NCBI GenBank assembly: GCA_029335925.2
Contig: JARJMX020000023.1
Coordinates: forward strand, 1 to 16,703
Reading direction: 5' to 3'
Source: Gammaproteobacteria bacterium
Lineage (GTDB): Bacteria > Pseudomonadota > Gammaproteobacteria > Halothiobacillales > Halothiobacillaceae
DNA: 16,703 bases
The notes beneath the pieces are model-generated. The model had not been told where the DNA came from, ran no database searches, and saw only the letters and a program-made list of their open reading frames with translations. Below are positions 1 through 10,373 of this stretch, in pieces (positions within the stretch are counted from its first letter, which is position 1; each line of letters opens with the position of its first letter). A program made the translations under genes and the position numbers.

Positions 1-476
1 CCGTCTACGTCGCCGCCATCGTCACATGTGTATACGACACACTCTATCAACTGCTCGACACGGTAGTCGCGCTCCTCCACCGCGCCCACCGCCCGCCGCA
101 GGGCCTCAGCCATACCCATGCCGCGAGGGGTCGCCCCGAGCACGCAGAACGCCGCATCGCCTGCGCCGCGCTCGGCCAGGGCGCCCACCGCCTCGGCGTG
201 GGCCTTCTTCCAGCCTTTCAGGTCGAGTTCGCGGGCTTGCCCGAGGCCCACCAGCAGCACGCGCTCCGCAGTGATACCGGGCAGCGTCGGCAGCAGCAGG
301 GTCTGGCCGCCTTTGCCTTCGAGGTCACCGCGCTTGAGGATCTGGCTGATCTGGCCACCACTGGCCTCATCCAAAGCCTGGGCGGAGGGGGTGAGCTTGC
401 GCCCCTCGAACACGCCGACTACGACGCAGGCGCTTTTGATAGAGGCGGCCGAGCCGCTCTTGATGCCGAATTCCAC
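1..476 (-). CDS. pepA: Leucyl aminopeptidase (cytosol aminopeptidase PepA), N-terminal part only
   Basis: PepA is a cytosolic, hexameric, dizinc M17 aminopeptidase that trims peptides; in some bacteria it also binds DNA. Only the N-terminal non-catalytic domain is inside the window: it opens VEFGIKSGS, then ACVVVGVFEGRKLTP, LKRGDLEGKGGQTLLLP and ERVLLVGLGQ, which follow the E. coli PepA N-terminus closely. The catalytic zinc domain lies beyond the left edge. The start is GTG (474-476), preceded on the minus strand by a GAGGA ribosome-binding site about 8 bases away; family members start MEF at the same point. Residues encoded by about 1-42 come from adapter-like sequence, so the credible coding part is 43-476. 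It is divergent from pyrG. Confidence 0.9.
   Translation of the reverse strand, partial: MEFGIKSGSAASIKSACVVVGVFEGRKLTPSAQALDEASGGQISQILKRGDLEGKGGQTLLLPTLPGITAERVLLVGLGQARELDLKGWKKAHAEAVGALAERGAGDAAFCVLGATPRGMGMAEALRRAVGAVEERDYRVEQLIECVVYTCDDGGDVD
10..42 (+). other. Degraded Nextera-type sequencing adapter at the contig edge
   Basis: Aligned without gaps to the Illumina Nextera Read 1 transposase adapter (33 bases, recalled from memory), this stretch agrees at 26 of 33 positions. The mosaic-end half (21-42) agrees at 18 of 22, and six of the seven mismatches are a change to C. The pepA reading frame on the minus strand stays open here, but its protein stops resembling PepA just where the adapter begins. 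I infer unremoved, low-quality adapter at a contig end, with genuine sequence starting at about 43. Confidence 0.8.
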
Positions 477-512
477 GCTGTTTATCCTCGTTCCAACGGT
501 GCAAAGTGCATC

Positions 513-541
513 ATCATAAAGCTTCTTTTCGCCGCTTTCAT
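513..541 (-). promoter_or_regulatory. Candidate sigma-70 promoter for pepA
   Basis: On the minus strand ATGAAA (536-541) and TATGAT (513-518) are separated by exactly 17 bases, each matching consensus in four and five of six positions. It lies 37 bases before the pepA GTG. Found by eye, so tentative. Confidence 0.4.
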
Positions 542-568
542 ACCCCATCCCGTGGGGCGGGCCACGGA

Positions 569-597
569 TTGAGCGGGGGGGGCGTTTAAGGTATTCT
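569..597 (+). promoter_or_regulatory. Candidate sigma-70 promoter for pyrG
   Basis: TTGAGC (569-574) and TATTCT (592-597) are separated by 17 bases that include a run of G, 56 bases before the pyrG ATG. Four of six consensus matches in each box. The pepA-pyrG gap (477-653) holds nothing else that I recognise. Confidence 0.4.
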
Positions 598-647
598 GCA
601 ATTCCTTCAGGGGCGCGAGTTCTTGATGCCCTGCCTACGGCTTCTGA

Positions 648-3115
<2,468 letters not shown>

Positions 3116-3154
3116 TTTCAGGTCGTTAACGAATATTCATACGCAGCTGGTTGA

Positions 3155-4486
<1,332 letters not shown>

Positions 4487-4528
4487 GTCCGCGTGTGAGC
4501 CGCGCCGACGGGAATGGGCCCACCCTGC

Positions 4529-4552
4529 AACGCCGCCTTCGTGCGGCGTTTT
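4529..4552 (+). terminator. Intrinsic terminator after eno
   Basis: An 8-bp perfect stem AACGCCGC / GCGGCGTT (4529-4536 with 4543-4550) closes a six-base loop and runs into a short TTTT. The T-run is short, so readthrough into ftsB is possible. Confidence 0.65.
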
Positions 4553-4562
4553 GCTATGCGGA

Positions 4563-4585
4563 TGCCGGCCCATGCCTGGCCGGCA
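4563..4585 (+). repeat. GC-rich inverted repeat between eno and ftsB
   Basis: TGCCGGCC (4563-4570) and GGCCGGCA (4578-4585) are perfect 8-bp arms around a seven-base loop. No T-run follows, so this is not an obvious terminator. It lies directly after the eno terminator. Confidence 0.6.
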
Positions 4586-4611
4586 CCTTTCGGGGTTACC
4601 CTCGGCGATTC

Positions 4612-4634
4612 CCGATCCGTTCCCGACGGATCGG
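4612..4634 (+). promoter_or_regulatory. Stem-loop in the ftsB leader
   Basis: CCGATCCGT (4612-4620) and ACGGATCGG (4626-4634) form a perfect 9-bp stem with a five-base loop. It ends four bases before the GAAGG ribosome-binding site of ftsB. In RNA it could affect ftsB translation, and in DNA it could be an operator. Function is inference. Confidence 0.5.
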
Positions 4635-4646
4635 TGGTGAAGGCTG

Positions 4647-4934
4647 ATGCTGCGCTGGCTCGTATTGCTGCTCGCTATGCTCTTTATTTGGCTGCAATAC
4701 CGCCTGTGGCTGGGCGATGGGAGCTGGTCGCGGGCTGAGGCGGCGCGGATTGCGCTCGAGAAGCAGCTGGCGGAGAACGAACGCTTGCAGCAGCGCAACG
4801 CGGCACTCGAGGCTGAAGTGCTCGATCTGAAGACCGGGCTTGAAGCCATCGAGGAGCGCGCACGCTCCGATCTTGGCCTGGTCAAGCAGGGCGATACCTA
4901 TTTTCAGATCATTGATGAATCCAGCAAGAACTGA
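4647..4934 (+). CDS. ftsB: Cell division protein FtsB
   Basis: Bitopic inner-membrane protein that joins FtsL and FtsQ in the divisome and helps activate septal peptidoglycan synthesis. The 95 residues show the expected plan: a very short cytoplasmic start, one membrane helix (about 3-21, rich in L, V, W), then a periplasmic coiled coil (about 30-70, with heptad leucines and many A, E and Q) and a short tail containing DTYFQI. Length is close to the E. coli protein (103). The ATG has a GAAGG site upstream. The gene overlaps ispD by 20 bases, the usual ftsB-ispD arrangement of gammaproteobacteria. Confidence 0.93.
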   Translation: MLRWLVLLLAMLFIWLQYRLWLGDGSWSRAEAARIALEKQLAENERLQQRNAALEAEVLDLKTGLEAIEERARSDLGLVKQGDTYFQIIDESSKN

Positions 4935-5628
4935 CGGCGACCTGTGGGTGGTCATCCCTGCCGCGGGACTGGGTACGCGGATGGCCGCCGACCGCCCCAA
5001 GCAATACCTAATGTTGGCGGGGCGCACGGTGCTCGAACATACCCTGGCCTGTTTCGCCGAGCATCCCCGGGTGCGTGGCATCGTGCTCGCCATTGCCCTC
5101 GATGACCCGTTCTGGCCTGATCTTCTGCTCGATGTTGAGTTGCCCGTCCATATCGTCCCGGGAGGAGAGGAGCGCGCCCAGTCGGTGCTCAACGCCCTCG
5201 ATTTGTTGGCTGCGCTCGGTCAGCCCTCCGACTGGGTGCTGGTGCACGATGCGGCTCGTCCCAACCTTGCGCGGCAGGATCTTGACCGCCTGGTGGCTGA
5301 GGTGGAGCAGGATGCGGTAGGTGGTATCCTGGCCGTGCCGGTGCGGGATACCATGAAGCGCGCGGATGGCACAGGGCGCATCGCCCACACCGAGCCACGC
5401 GAAAGGCTGTGGCATGCCCTCACCCCGCAGATGTTCCGCCTTGGGCTGTTGCGCGATACCCTGCGGCGCGCGCTGGAGGCGGGGGTGAGGATCACCGACG
5501 AGGCCTCCGCGCTCGAATATGCAGGCTTGCACCCGCTGCTGGTCGAGGGGCGGGCGGACAACATCAAGATCACCCGGCCAGAGGATTTGGAGCTGGCGGA
5601 GTTCTTCCTGACCCGGAGGCAGAGATGA
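4915..5628 (+). CDS. ispD: 2-C-methyl-D-erythritol 4-phosphate cytidylyltransferase
   Basis: Third step of the MEP isoprenoid pathway: joins CTP and 2-C-methylerythritol 4-phosphate to give CDP-methylerythritol. The 237-residue protein has the nucleotide-binding IPAAGLGTRM with the downstream RPKQY (residues 14-31) and VHDAARPN (110-117), the family hallmarks. The ATG at 4915 lies inside ftsB and gives the normal length (E. coli 236). An upstream in-frame ATG at 4840 would add 25 residues unlike the family. The ribosome-binding site is weak, consistent with coupling to ftsB. The ATGA overlap at 5625 couples it to ispF, the next-but-one enzyme of the pathway. Confidence 0.96.
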   Translation: MNPARTDGDLWVVIPAAGLGTRMAADRPKQYLMLAGRTVLEHTLACFAEHPRVRGIVLAIALDDPFWPDLLLDVELPVHIVPGGEERAQSVLNALDLLAALGQPSDWVLVHDAARPNLARQDLDRLVAEVEQDAVGGILAVPVRDTMKRADGTGRIAHTEPRERLWHALTPQMFRLGLLRDTLRRALEAGVRITDEASALEYAGLHPLLVEGRADNIKITRPEDLELAEFFLTRRQR

Positions 5629-6122
5629 ACCTGCGGATTGGCCAAGGTGTGGATGTGCACACCTTCACCGACGGTGACCACATTACCCTCGGCGGGGTGC
5701 ATATCCCTCATACGCATGGCCTCAAGGCCCACTCCGATGGCGACGTGCTTATCCATGCCCTGTGCGATGCACTGCTCGGTGCGCTGGCCTTGGGCGACAT
5801 CGGCCACCATTTCCCCGACAACGATCCCGCCTACAAGGGCATCGACAGCCGCATCCTGCTGCGCCGGGTGATGGAGGAGCTGCGCAGCCGCGGCTTTCGG
5901 GTGGTCAACGCCGACATGACGATCCTCGCCGAGTCGCCCCGCCTGGCCCCCCACATCGATGCGATGCGTGCCGTGCTCGCCGGTGACATGGGCGTGGGTC
6001 TGGACCGGGTCAATATCAAGGCCACGACCAACGAGGGCATGGGCTATGTCGGGCGCCGGGAGGGTATCCTGGCCTATGCTACCGTGCTGGTGAGTCAAGG
6101 CGCGGCGGGCGAGGGCGCATGA
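5625..6122 (+). CDS. ispF: 2-C-methyl-D-erythritol 2,4-cyclodiphosphate synthase
   Basis: Cyclises CDP-methylerythritol 2-phosphate to methylerythritol 2,4-cyclodiphosphate with release of CMP, in the MEP pathway; a trimer with one zinc per active site. Zinc ligands are visible as D10 and H12 in GQGVDVH and H44 in DVLIHALCDAL; GDIGHHFPDND (58-68) and the C-terminal KATTNEGMGYVGR are also conserved. The 165 residues slightly exceed E. coli (159). The ATG at 5625 overlaps the ispD stop and has GGAGG upstream. The open frame extends further 5' but those residues lie antisense-like within ispD and do not match the family. Confidence 0.97.
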   Translation: MNLRIGQGVDVHTFTDGDHITLGGVHIPHTHGLKAHSDGDVLIHALCDALLGALALGDIGHHFPDNDPAYKGIDSRILLRRVMEELRSRGFRVVNADMTILAESPRLAPHIDAMRAVLAGDMGVGLDRVNIKATTNEGMGYVGRREGILAYATVLVSQGAAGEGA

Positions 6123-6287
6123 TGCACGGTGATGGTGCACGGGCGGTTCTCCCAGGCGGGGAGGACAGTTTTTATCCAACCATTGAAATAAAAATATTAA
6201 TCAAACGGTGGGATGCTGGATGCTTCTTACATACATGCCAGCAACGCTTGCAAGTGTGGCATGGTGCCGTTGACTCCTCCTGTATTG
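6123..6287 (+). other. Gene-free AT-rich stretch after ispF; possible small RNA or long 3' UTR
   Basis: About 165 bases with no convincing gene. It holds an inverted repeat TGCAC / GTGCA near 6123-6139, then a stretch rich in A and T (about 6168-6205) that stands out from the GC-rich surroundings. Next come arms ATGCCA / TGGCAT (about 6235-6262) around a loop with CTTGCAAG, and then the terminator at 6288. An AT-rich start, a structured middle and a strong terminator are what a small RNA gene would show, but I found no good -35/-10 pair and recognise no known family. Confidence 0.3.
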
Positions 6288-6311
6288 GCGCACCTCTGGT
6301 GCGCTTTTTTT
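6288..6311 (+). terminator. Strong intrinsic terminator
   Basis: Perfect 7-bp stem GCGCACC / GGTGCGC (6288-6294 with 6298-6304), a TCT loop, and seven T directly after. It ends the ispF transcript or a short RNA encoded in the preceding AT-rich gap. Confidence 0.85.
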
Positions 6312-6326
6312 GTTAGGGAAACACCC

Positions 6327-6571
6327 ATGGTCGATCCGCTACAAGCACCACGCGGCGGACGATCACGCGCTTCCTCGCTGTTATCATCATCGCCGTGTCG
6401 ATCGAGGGCCTGCTGCTAATGTTCAAGTCCGCCATGGGTGCAGCCGACCATCTGATGGAAGCCGCCTCTGTCCTGCTGTCTGCGGTGATCCTGACCGTGG
6501 GGCTGTATGTCTATCTCGGCGCGCGGGCAGAGGCCCAGCCGCTTGCGATCAACTGCCACAAGGGAAAGTGA
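6327..6571 (+). CDS. Small two-helix membrane protein with apparent frameshift
   Basis: I do not recognise the family. The ATG at 6327 has a good AGGGAA ribosome-binding site seven bases upstream, but its frame closes within about 30 codons. From about 6353 a second frame, offset by two, encodes a coherent membrane protein. It has ITRFLAVIIIAVSIEGLLLM as helix one, then a polar AADHLMEA turn, then SVLLSAVILTVGLYVYLGAR as helix two and a basic tail ending CHKGK. It stops at 6569-6571, two bases before nagZ. A single indel near 6353-6362 would join them. Otherwise translation starts at GTG 6395 (58 residues) or another non-ATG codon. It could be a real gene, a sequence error or early decay. Confidence 0.45.
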
Positions 6572-6573
6572 GG

Positions 6574-7593
6574 ATGCAGATCAATGGGCCCCTGATGGTC
6601 GATCTCGCCGGGACACGCCTGGCTTTTGATGAGGCCGAGCGCCTGCGTCATCCCTTGGTGGGGGGGGTGATCCTGTTCGCACGCAACTACGAGCACCCGG
6701 ACCAGCTGCGCGCGCTGGTGGGGGAAATTCGCGCCGTCCGTCCAGAGATCATCATCGCGGTCGACCACGAAGGTGGACGGGTGCAGCGCTTTCGCGAGGG
6801 CTTCACCCGCATCCCGCCGGCGGCGCGGCTGGGCGCGCTGTACGATGCAGACCCGCACGCCGCGGTGAAGCTTGCGCGCGATTGGGCCTGGCTGCTGGCT
6901 GCTGAGTTGCGCGCCTTGGACATCGACCTAAGCTTTGCCCCGGTGCTGGACCTTGGCGGGCCACGCTCCCGCGTGATCGGTGACCGTGCCCTGCACCCTG
7001 ATCCCGCCGCCATAGCTACCCTGGGCCAAGCCTGGATGGAGGGCATGCGCGAGGCAGGCATGGCGGCGGTGGGCAAACACTATCCCGGCCACGGTTCGGT
7101 GGCGGAGGATTCGCATCACGAATGTCCAGTCGATCAGCGTACCCTGGCCGAGATCGAGGCGCTGGATCTTAGGCCGTTCCGCGCCCTGATCGCGGCGGGC
7201 CTGTCGGCAGTGATGATGGCCCACGTCGTCTATCCGGCGGTGGATGAACGGCCGGCCGGCTTCTCGCCGCGCTGGGTGCACGACATCCTGCGCGTACGGC
7301 ACGGCTTCGGGGGGGTGGTCTTCACCGACGACCTGAGCATGGCCGCCGCCGCCACGGTGGCCGATCCCGTCGAGCGCGCGCGCCTGGCGCTCGCTGCGGG
7401 CTGCGATATGCTGCTGGTCTGCAACCGTCCCGAGGATGCCGCGGCGGTGCTCGATGGGCTTGGTGAGGTGCATGATCCTGCTCGCTCAGCACGCCTGATG
7501 GGTTTGCGTGCCCGGGGCCGGGTTGACTTAGAGGAATTGCGCTCCATGCCCCGCTTTCGCCAAACCGCCGCTACAATGGCGGCCATGCTGTGA
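6574..7593 (+). CDS. nagZ: Beta-N-acetylhexosaminidase NagZ
   Basis: Cytosolic family 3 glycoside hydrolase that removes N-acetylglucosamine from GlcNAc-anhydromuropeptides during peptidoglycan recycling; in several gammaproteobacteria its product signals AmpC induction. The 340 residues fit the family (E. coli 341). Visible are VDHEGGRVQRF (63-73), the loop KHYPGHG (168-174) followed by DSH (179-181), which carries the acid/base histidine of NagZ enzymes, and FTDDLSM (250-256) with the nucleophilic aspartate. The ATG at 6574 is chosen because GTGAGG precedes it closely and the protein begins just before LMVDLAG. The frame is open further upstream, but that part is the shadow of the small membrane gene. 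It is followed after 16 bases by hpt. Confidence 0.96.
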   Translation: MQINGPLMVDLAGTRLAFDEAERLRHPLVGGVILFARNYEHPDQLRALVGEIRAVRPEIIIAVDHEGGRVQRFREGFTRIPPAARLGALYDADPHAAVKLARDWAWLLAAELRALDIDLSFAPVLDLGGPRSRVIGDRALHPDPAAIATLGQAWMEGMREAGMAAVGKHYPGHGSVAEDSHHECPVDQRTLAEIEALDLRPFRALIAAGLSAVMMAHVVYPAVDERPAGFSPRWVHDILRVRHGFGGVVFTDDLSMAAAATVADPVERARLALAAGCDMLLVCNRPEDAAAVLDGLGEVHDPARSARLMGLRARGRVDLEELRSMPRFRQTAATMAAML

Positions 7594-7609
7594 ACAGAGG
7601 GAGCCCATC

Positions 7610-8161
7610 ATGCAAGCTGCTGAACTGAATGCCCTGCGCGAGCGGGCCGAATGCGTGGTAGATAAGGGCTCAATGGAGGCAGCCTATGATCGTCTGGCCA
7701 CGGCCATCCGCGTCGATCTGGCAGAGCGGATACCGCTGGTGTTGGTGGTGATGACCGGGGGGGTGATCGCGGCGGGCAAACTGCTGCCGCGATTGGATTT
7801 TCCGCTGGAGCTTGACTACCTGCACGCTACTCGCTATGGCGAGGCGACCCGCGGCGGTGAGTTGCGCTGGCTGGCCCGTCCGCGCCACTCCCTGGCGGGT
7901 CGTCATGTGCTCATCATCGACGATATCTTCGATGAGGGGGTGACCCTCAAGGCTATGGTCGAGGCCTGTCATCTGGAGGGAGCAGCCAGTGTGCGCTGTG
8001 CGGTGGCGGTCAATAAATGCCACTCGCGCAAGGTTGAGGGCTTCCTTCCGGACTATATCGGCGTCGAGGCGCCGGATCGCTTCCTTGTGGGGGAGGGCAT
8101 GGACTACCGCGGCTATTTCCGCAACTTGAACGGTATCTATGCCTTACCAGATAGCTTATGA
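7610..8161 (+). CDS. hpt: Hypoxanthine-guanine phosphoribosyltransferase
   Basis: Type I phosphoribosyltransferase that attaches PRPP ribose phosphate to hypoxanthine or guanine, recovering purine bases. The PRPP-binding signature VLIIDDIFDEGVTL is at residues 100-113 and the MTGGVIAAG loop is at 48-56. At 183 residues the length fits. The ATG at 7610 has GAGGGAG upstream. The stop overlaps the next gene (ATGA at 8158). Neighbours support purine salvage: a methylthioinosine phosphorylase two genes later releases hypoxanthine, which this enzyme can recapture. Base specificity (hypoxanthine, guanine or xanthine) cannot be settled from sequence alone. Confidence 0.9.
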   Translation: MQAAELNALRERAECVVDKGSMEAAYDRLATAIRVDLAERIPLVLVVMTGGVIAAGKLLPRLDFPLELDYLHATRYGEATRGGELRWLARPRHSLAGRHVLIIDDIFDEGVTLKAMVEACHLEGAASVRCAVAVNKCHSRKVEGFLPDYIGVEAPDRFLVGEGMDYRGYFRNLNGIYALPDSL

Positions 8162-9051
8162 ACCGGGCATGCATTGGTCTTGCATTGGGTGGCGGTGCGG
8201 CGCGCGGTTGGTCACACATAGCCGTTTTGCGTGAGTTGGAGCTCAAAGGGATCCGACCAGGGGTGGTTGCAGGTACCTCGATTGGGGCTCTCGTTGGGGC
8301 AGCCTATGCCTTGGGCCGCCTGGGTGCGTTGGAGGTGTGGGTGCGCGCCATGCGCTGGCCCAATCTGGCCGGATATTTCGATATCCGCCTTGAGGGTGGT
8401 CTGATTGCAGGAGAGCGGCTGATGGCGGCCCTGGCGGAGCTGATTGGTGATGCCAATTTTGCTGATTGTCATATCCCCTTCGCTGCCGTGGCGACCGACC
8501 TTGAAACCGGCCAGGAGCGCTGGCTGCGTGAGGGAAGGGTGCTCGACGCCGTGCGCGCCTCCATCGCCATGCCCATTTTGTTCAGCCCAGTACGCCATGA
8601 GGATACCTGGTTGGTGGATGGTGGTTTGGTCAATCCCGTGCCTGTCTCGCTGTGTCGTGCCATGGGCGCAGGACAGGTTATTGCCGTCGATCTGCTCAGT
8701 GATGCCCTAGAGCGTGAAACTTTGAAGCCAGCCTCGAGCATCCCGGAGAAAGGCTTGTTCGGCCGTGTCCGGCGTGCGATGACGGCATGGCTTGGGCGCG
8801 GGGATGGCGTGGGGATGCCCTCCATCCTCGATGTCATGGGTCGGAGCGTCAATATCATGCAGCTGCGCATTGGCCGATCGCGCTTGGCAGGCGATCCGCC
8901 TGATATCTTGTTGATGCCGCGTATGCCAGAGATCGGCCTTTTGGACTTTCATCGCGCCGAAGAGGCCATGCAGGCTGGCCGTCAGGCGGTCGATCGCGCA
9001 AGTTCAGCGCTTCATCTTTTGATCCGGGATAGTCAACCAACAACGGAGTAG
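8158..9051 (+). CDS. Patatin-like phospholipase (RssA-like)
   Basis: A serine acyl hydrolase of the patatin family with a Ser-Asp dyad. All catalytic features are visible in 297 residues: oxyanion loop GGGAARG (11-17), nucleophile elbow GTSIG with S41 (39-43), and DGG with D154 (154-156). It has no signal peptide, so it should act in the cytosol or at the inner membrane. It resembles E. coli RssA, whose physiological substrate is not established. It is coupled to hpt by ATGA and ends six bases before the phosphorylase gene, so it is clearly part of the salvage operon, though its link to that pathway is unknown. Confidence 0.92.
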   Translation: MNRACIGLALGGGAARGWSHIAVLRELELKGIRPGVVAGTSIGALVGAAYALGRLGALEVWVRAMRWPNLAGYFDIRLEGGLIAGERLMAALAELIGDANFADCHIPFAAVATDLETGQERWLREGRVLDAVRASIAMPILFSPVRHEDTWLVDGGLVNPVPVSLCRAMGAGQVIAVDLLSDALERETLKPASSIPEKGLFGRVRRAMTAWLGRGDGVGMPSILDVMGRSVNIMQLRIGRSRLAGDPPDILLMPRMPEIGLLDFHRAEEAMQAGRQAVDRASSALHLLIRDSQPTTE

Positions 9052-9057
9052 AGAACG

Positions 9058-9813
9058 ATGAACCTTTTGGCCATCATTGGTGGCACGGGGCTTGGCAGCC
9101 TGAAAAACCTGGAAATCACCCGCCATCAGGTGGTCAATACGCCTTATGGCGAGCCCTCTGGCCCGCTGACCTTTGGCACCCTCGGCGGCAGCGAGGTGGT
9201 CTTTTTCGCCCGTCATGGCTATGCCCATCGCATCCCGCCGCACGAGATCAATTATCGTGCCAACCTGTGGGCGCTGAAGGAAGTCGGGGTCAAGGAGATC
9301 GTTTCAGTCGCCGCCGTGGGGGGCATCACCCCGCACATGAGGCCGGCGGTATTGGCCGTGCCGGACCAGATCATCGACTATACCTATGGCCGCAAGCAGA
9401 CCTTTTTCGAAGGCGAGCTTGAGAGCGTCACTCACATCGACTTCAGCCATCCTTACAGCGCCTCCGTGCGTGGTGCGCTGCTCGACAGTGCGCGCGCGGT
9501 CGGGATAGAGGTGGTGGATGGCGGCACCTACGGCTGCACCCAGGGGCCGCGGCTGGAAACCATTGCCGAGATCCGCCGCATGGAGCGGGATGGCTGCGAT
9601 CTGGTCGGCATGACCGGCATGCCGGAGGCCGCCCTGGCGCGCGAATTGGGGCTGGAGTATGCCCATCTCGCGGTGGTCGCCAACTGGGCGGCGGGCAAGA
9701 ACGGCGAGGAAAAAATCACCATGGAGGCGATCGACCGCACGCTCAAGGAAGGTATGCACAAGGTGCGCCTGATCCTCCAGCAACTGCTTGAGCGCCGCGC
9801 CGCCTCCCAGTGA
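9058..9813 (+). CDS. S-methyl-5'-thioinosine phosphorylase (MTAP/PNP family)
   Basis: Phosphorolyses methylthioinosine, formed by deamination of methylthioadenosine from polyamine or homoserine lactone synthesis, to hypoxanthine and methylthioribose 1-phosphate. The 251 residues contain the family 2 nucleoside phosphorylase marks: IIGGTGLG (6-13), phosphate site RHGYAHRIPPHEINYRAN (52-69), YGCTQGPRLET and DLVGMTGMPEA. The position two genes after nagZ-hpt mirrors the Pseudomonas aeruginosa locus where nagZ lies beside the characterised methylthioinosine phosphorylase, which favours this substrate over methylthioadenosine. The ATG at 9058 has GGAGTAGAG upstream. Confidence 0.88.
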   Translation: MNLLAIIGGTGLGSLKNLEITRHQVVNTPYGEPSGPLTFGTLGGSEVVFFARHGYAHRIPPHEINYRANLWALKEVGVKEIVSVAAVGGITPHMRPAVLAVPDQIIDYTYGRKQTFFEGELESVTHIDFSHPYSASVRGALLDSARAVGIEVVDGGTYGCTQGPRLETIAEIRRMERDGCDLVGMTGMPEAALARELGLEYAHLAVVANWAAGKNGEEKITMEAIDRTLKEGMHKVRLILQQLLERRAASQ

Positions 9814-10180
9814 ACGACACCCTTGGTGGGATGGGGGATTTCTCCAATGAGCGTTGCGATGGGCTACCTTCACGGTAAGGGTTTCGTGCCATCGTCCGGA
9901 GGATGTCGTCATGCTTTATACCTTCCTGTACGCCCGCCTGCTCTGAGTTCACCCTGATGCGCACGAGGCCACAGGTGATGGCCCGGTGCATGAGGTGGTG
10001 AGGCGCTGGCCTATATCCGCGTGCATGTCTGCGGTGAGCATGCCTCCTGGCGCGACGTGACGCCGGAGGAGTTCATCACGAACGTGGACGTCGCCTCTGA
10101 GCCGACGCAGATCAACGACTACCTGCGGCTCGACTGGGCGCTGGTGGTCACCGACAAGATGAGCCTTGAGCAGTTGAGTC

Positions 10181-10202
10181 CCTGCTGCCGAAGGCAGCTA
10201 GG
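10181..10202. repeat. Short hairpin in the gene-free stretch
   Basis: GCTGCC-GAA-GGCAGC forms a perfect 6-bp stem, extended by CCT with AGG across a one-base bulge. No T-run follows on either strand, so terminator function is doubtful. Confidence 0.5.
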
Positions 10203-10306
10203 CAACGATGAAGCCAGGAAAGACGAGGTTGGAGCTATGTGCGGTTGCCCATCGATCGGTATGAAAACCTGGCAGGCCGAGAGCGGCAGGTACGGCGAGG
10301 CCTACG

Positions 10307-10339
10307 GGCGGACCTCCGTGAGGATTCAATCCGTCCGCC
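10307..10339. repeat. Inverted repeat before the moeB 3' end
   Basis: GGCGGAC (10307-10313) and GTCCGCC (10333-10339) are perfect 7-bp arms, with a small GGAT / ATCC stem nested between them. Located 35 bases beyond the moeB stop, it could mark the end of the moeB transcript, but there is no T-run on the minus strand. Confidence 0.45.
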
Positions 10340-10373
10340 TGCAGACCTCCTACGTGTCCTGAGTCTTGCCTGT

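Larger units (their letters stand above)
9814..10373. other. 560-base stretch without a convincing gene; possible decayed coding sequence
   Basis: This lies between two convergent genes. A plus-strand frame around 10003-10200 reads EALAYIRVHVCGEHASW, then DVTPEEF and INDYLRLDWALVVTDKM, which looks like real protein sequence. It lacks a good start and ribosome-binding site and passes into unlikely sequence. A well-spaced CGGAGG site and ATG at 9911 give only MLYTFLYARLL before a stop. Two inverted repeats are present (10181-10202 and 10307-10339). I see no transposase, tRNA or phage gene. Most likely it is remnant sequence left by past insertion and deletion. Confidence 0.4.

Noticed and set aside
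118..572. Plus-strand open frames of 133 and 124 codons at the left end
   Set aside because: Both lie opposite the pepA N-terminus, which matches the E. coli protein well.
5220..6179. A 319-codon minus-strand open frame opposite ispD and ispF
   Set aside because: It lies antisense to two genes with intact catalytic motifs; low-complexity H/R/A composition.
6119..6316. 65-codon open frame after ispF
   Set aside because: It runs through the AT-rich patch and the terminator stem and has no domain-like composition.
6310..6573. 88-residue N-terminal extension of NagZ
   Set aside because: The extension is the out-of-frame reading of the small membrane gene; NagZ at 340 residues already has full family length.
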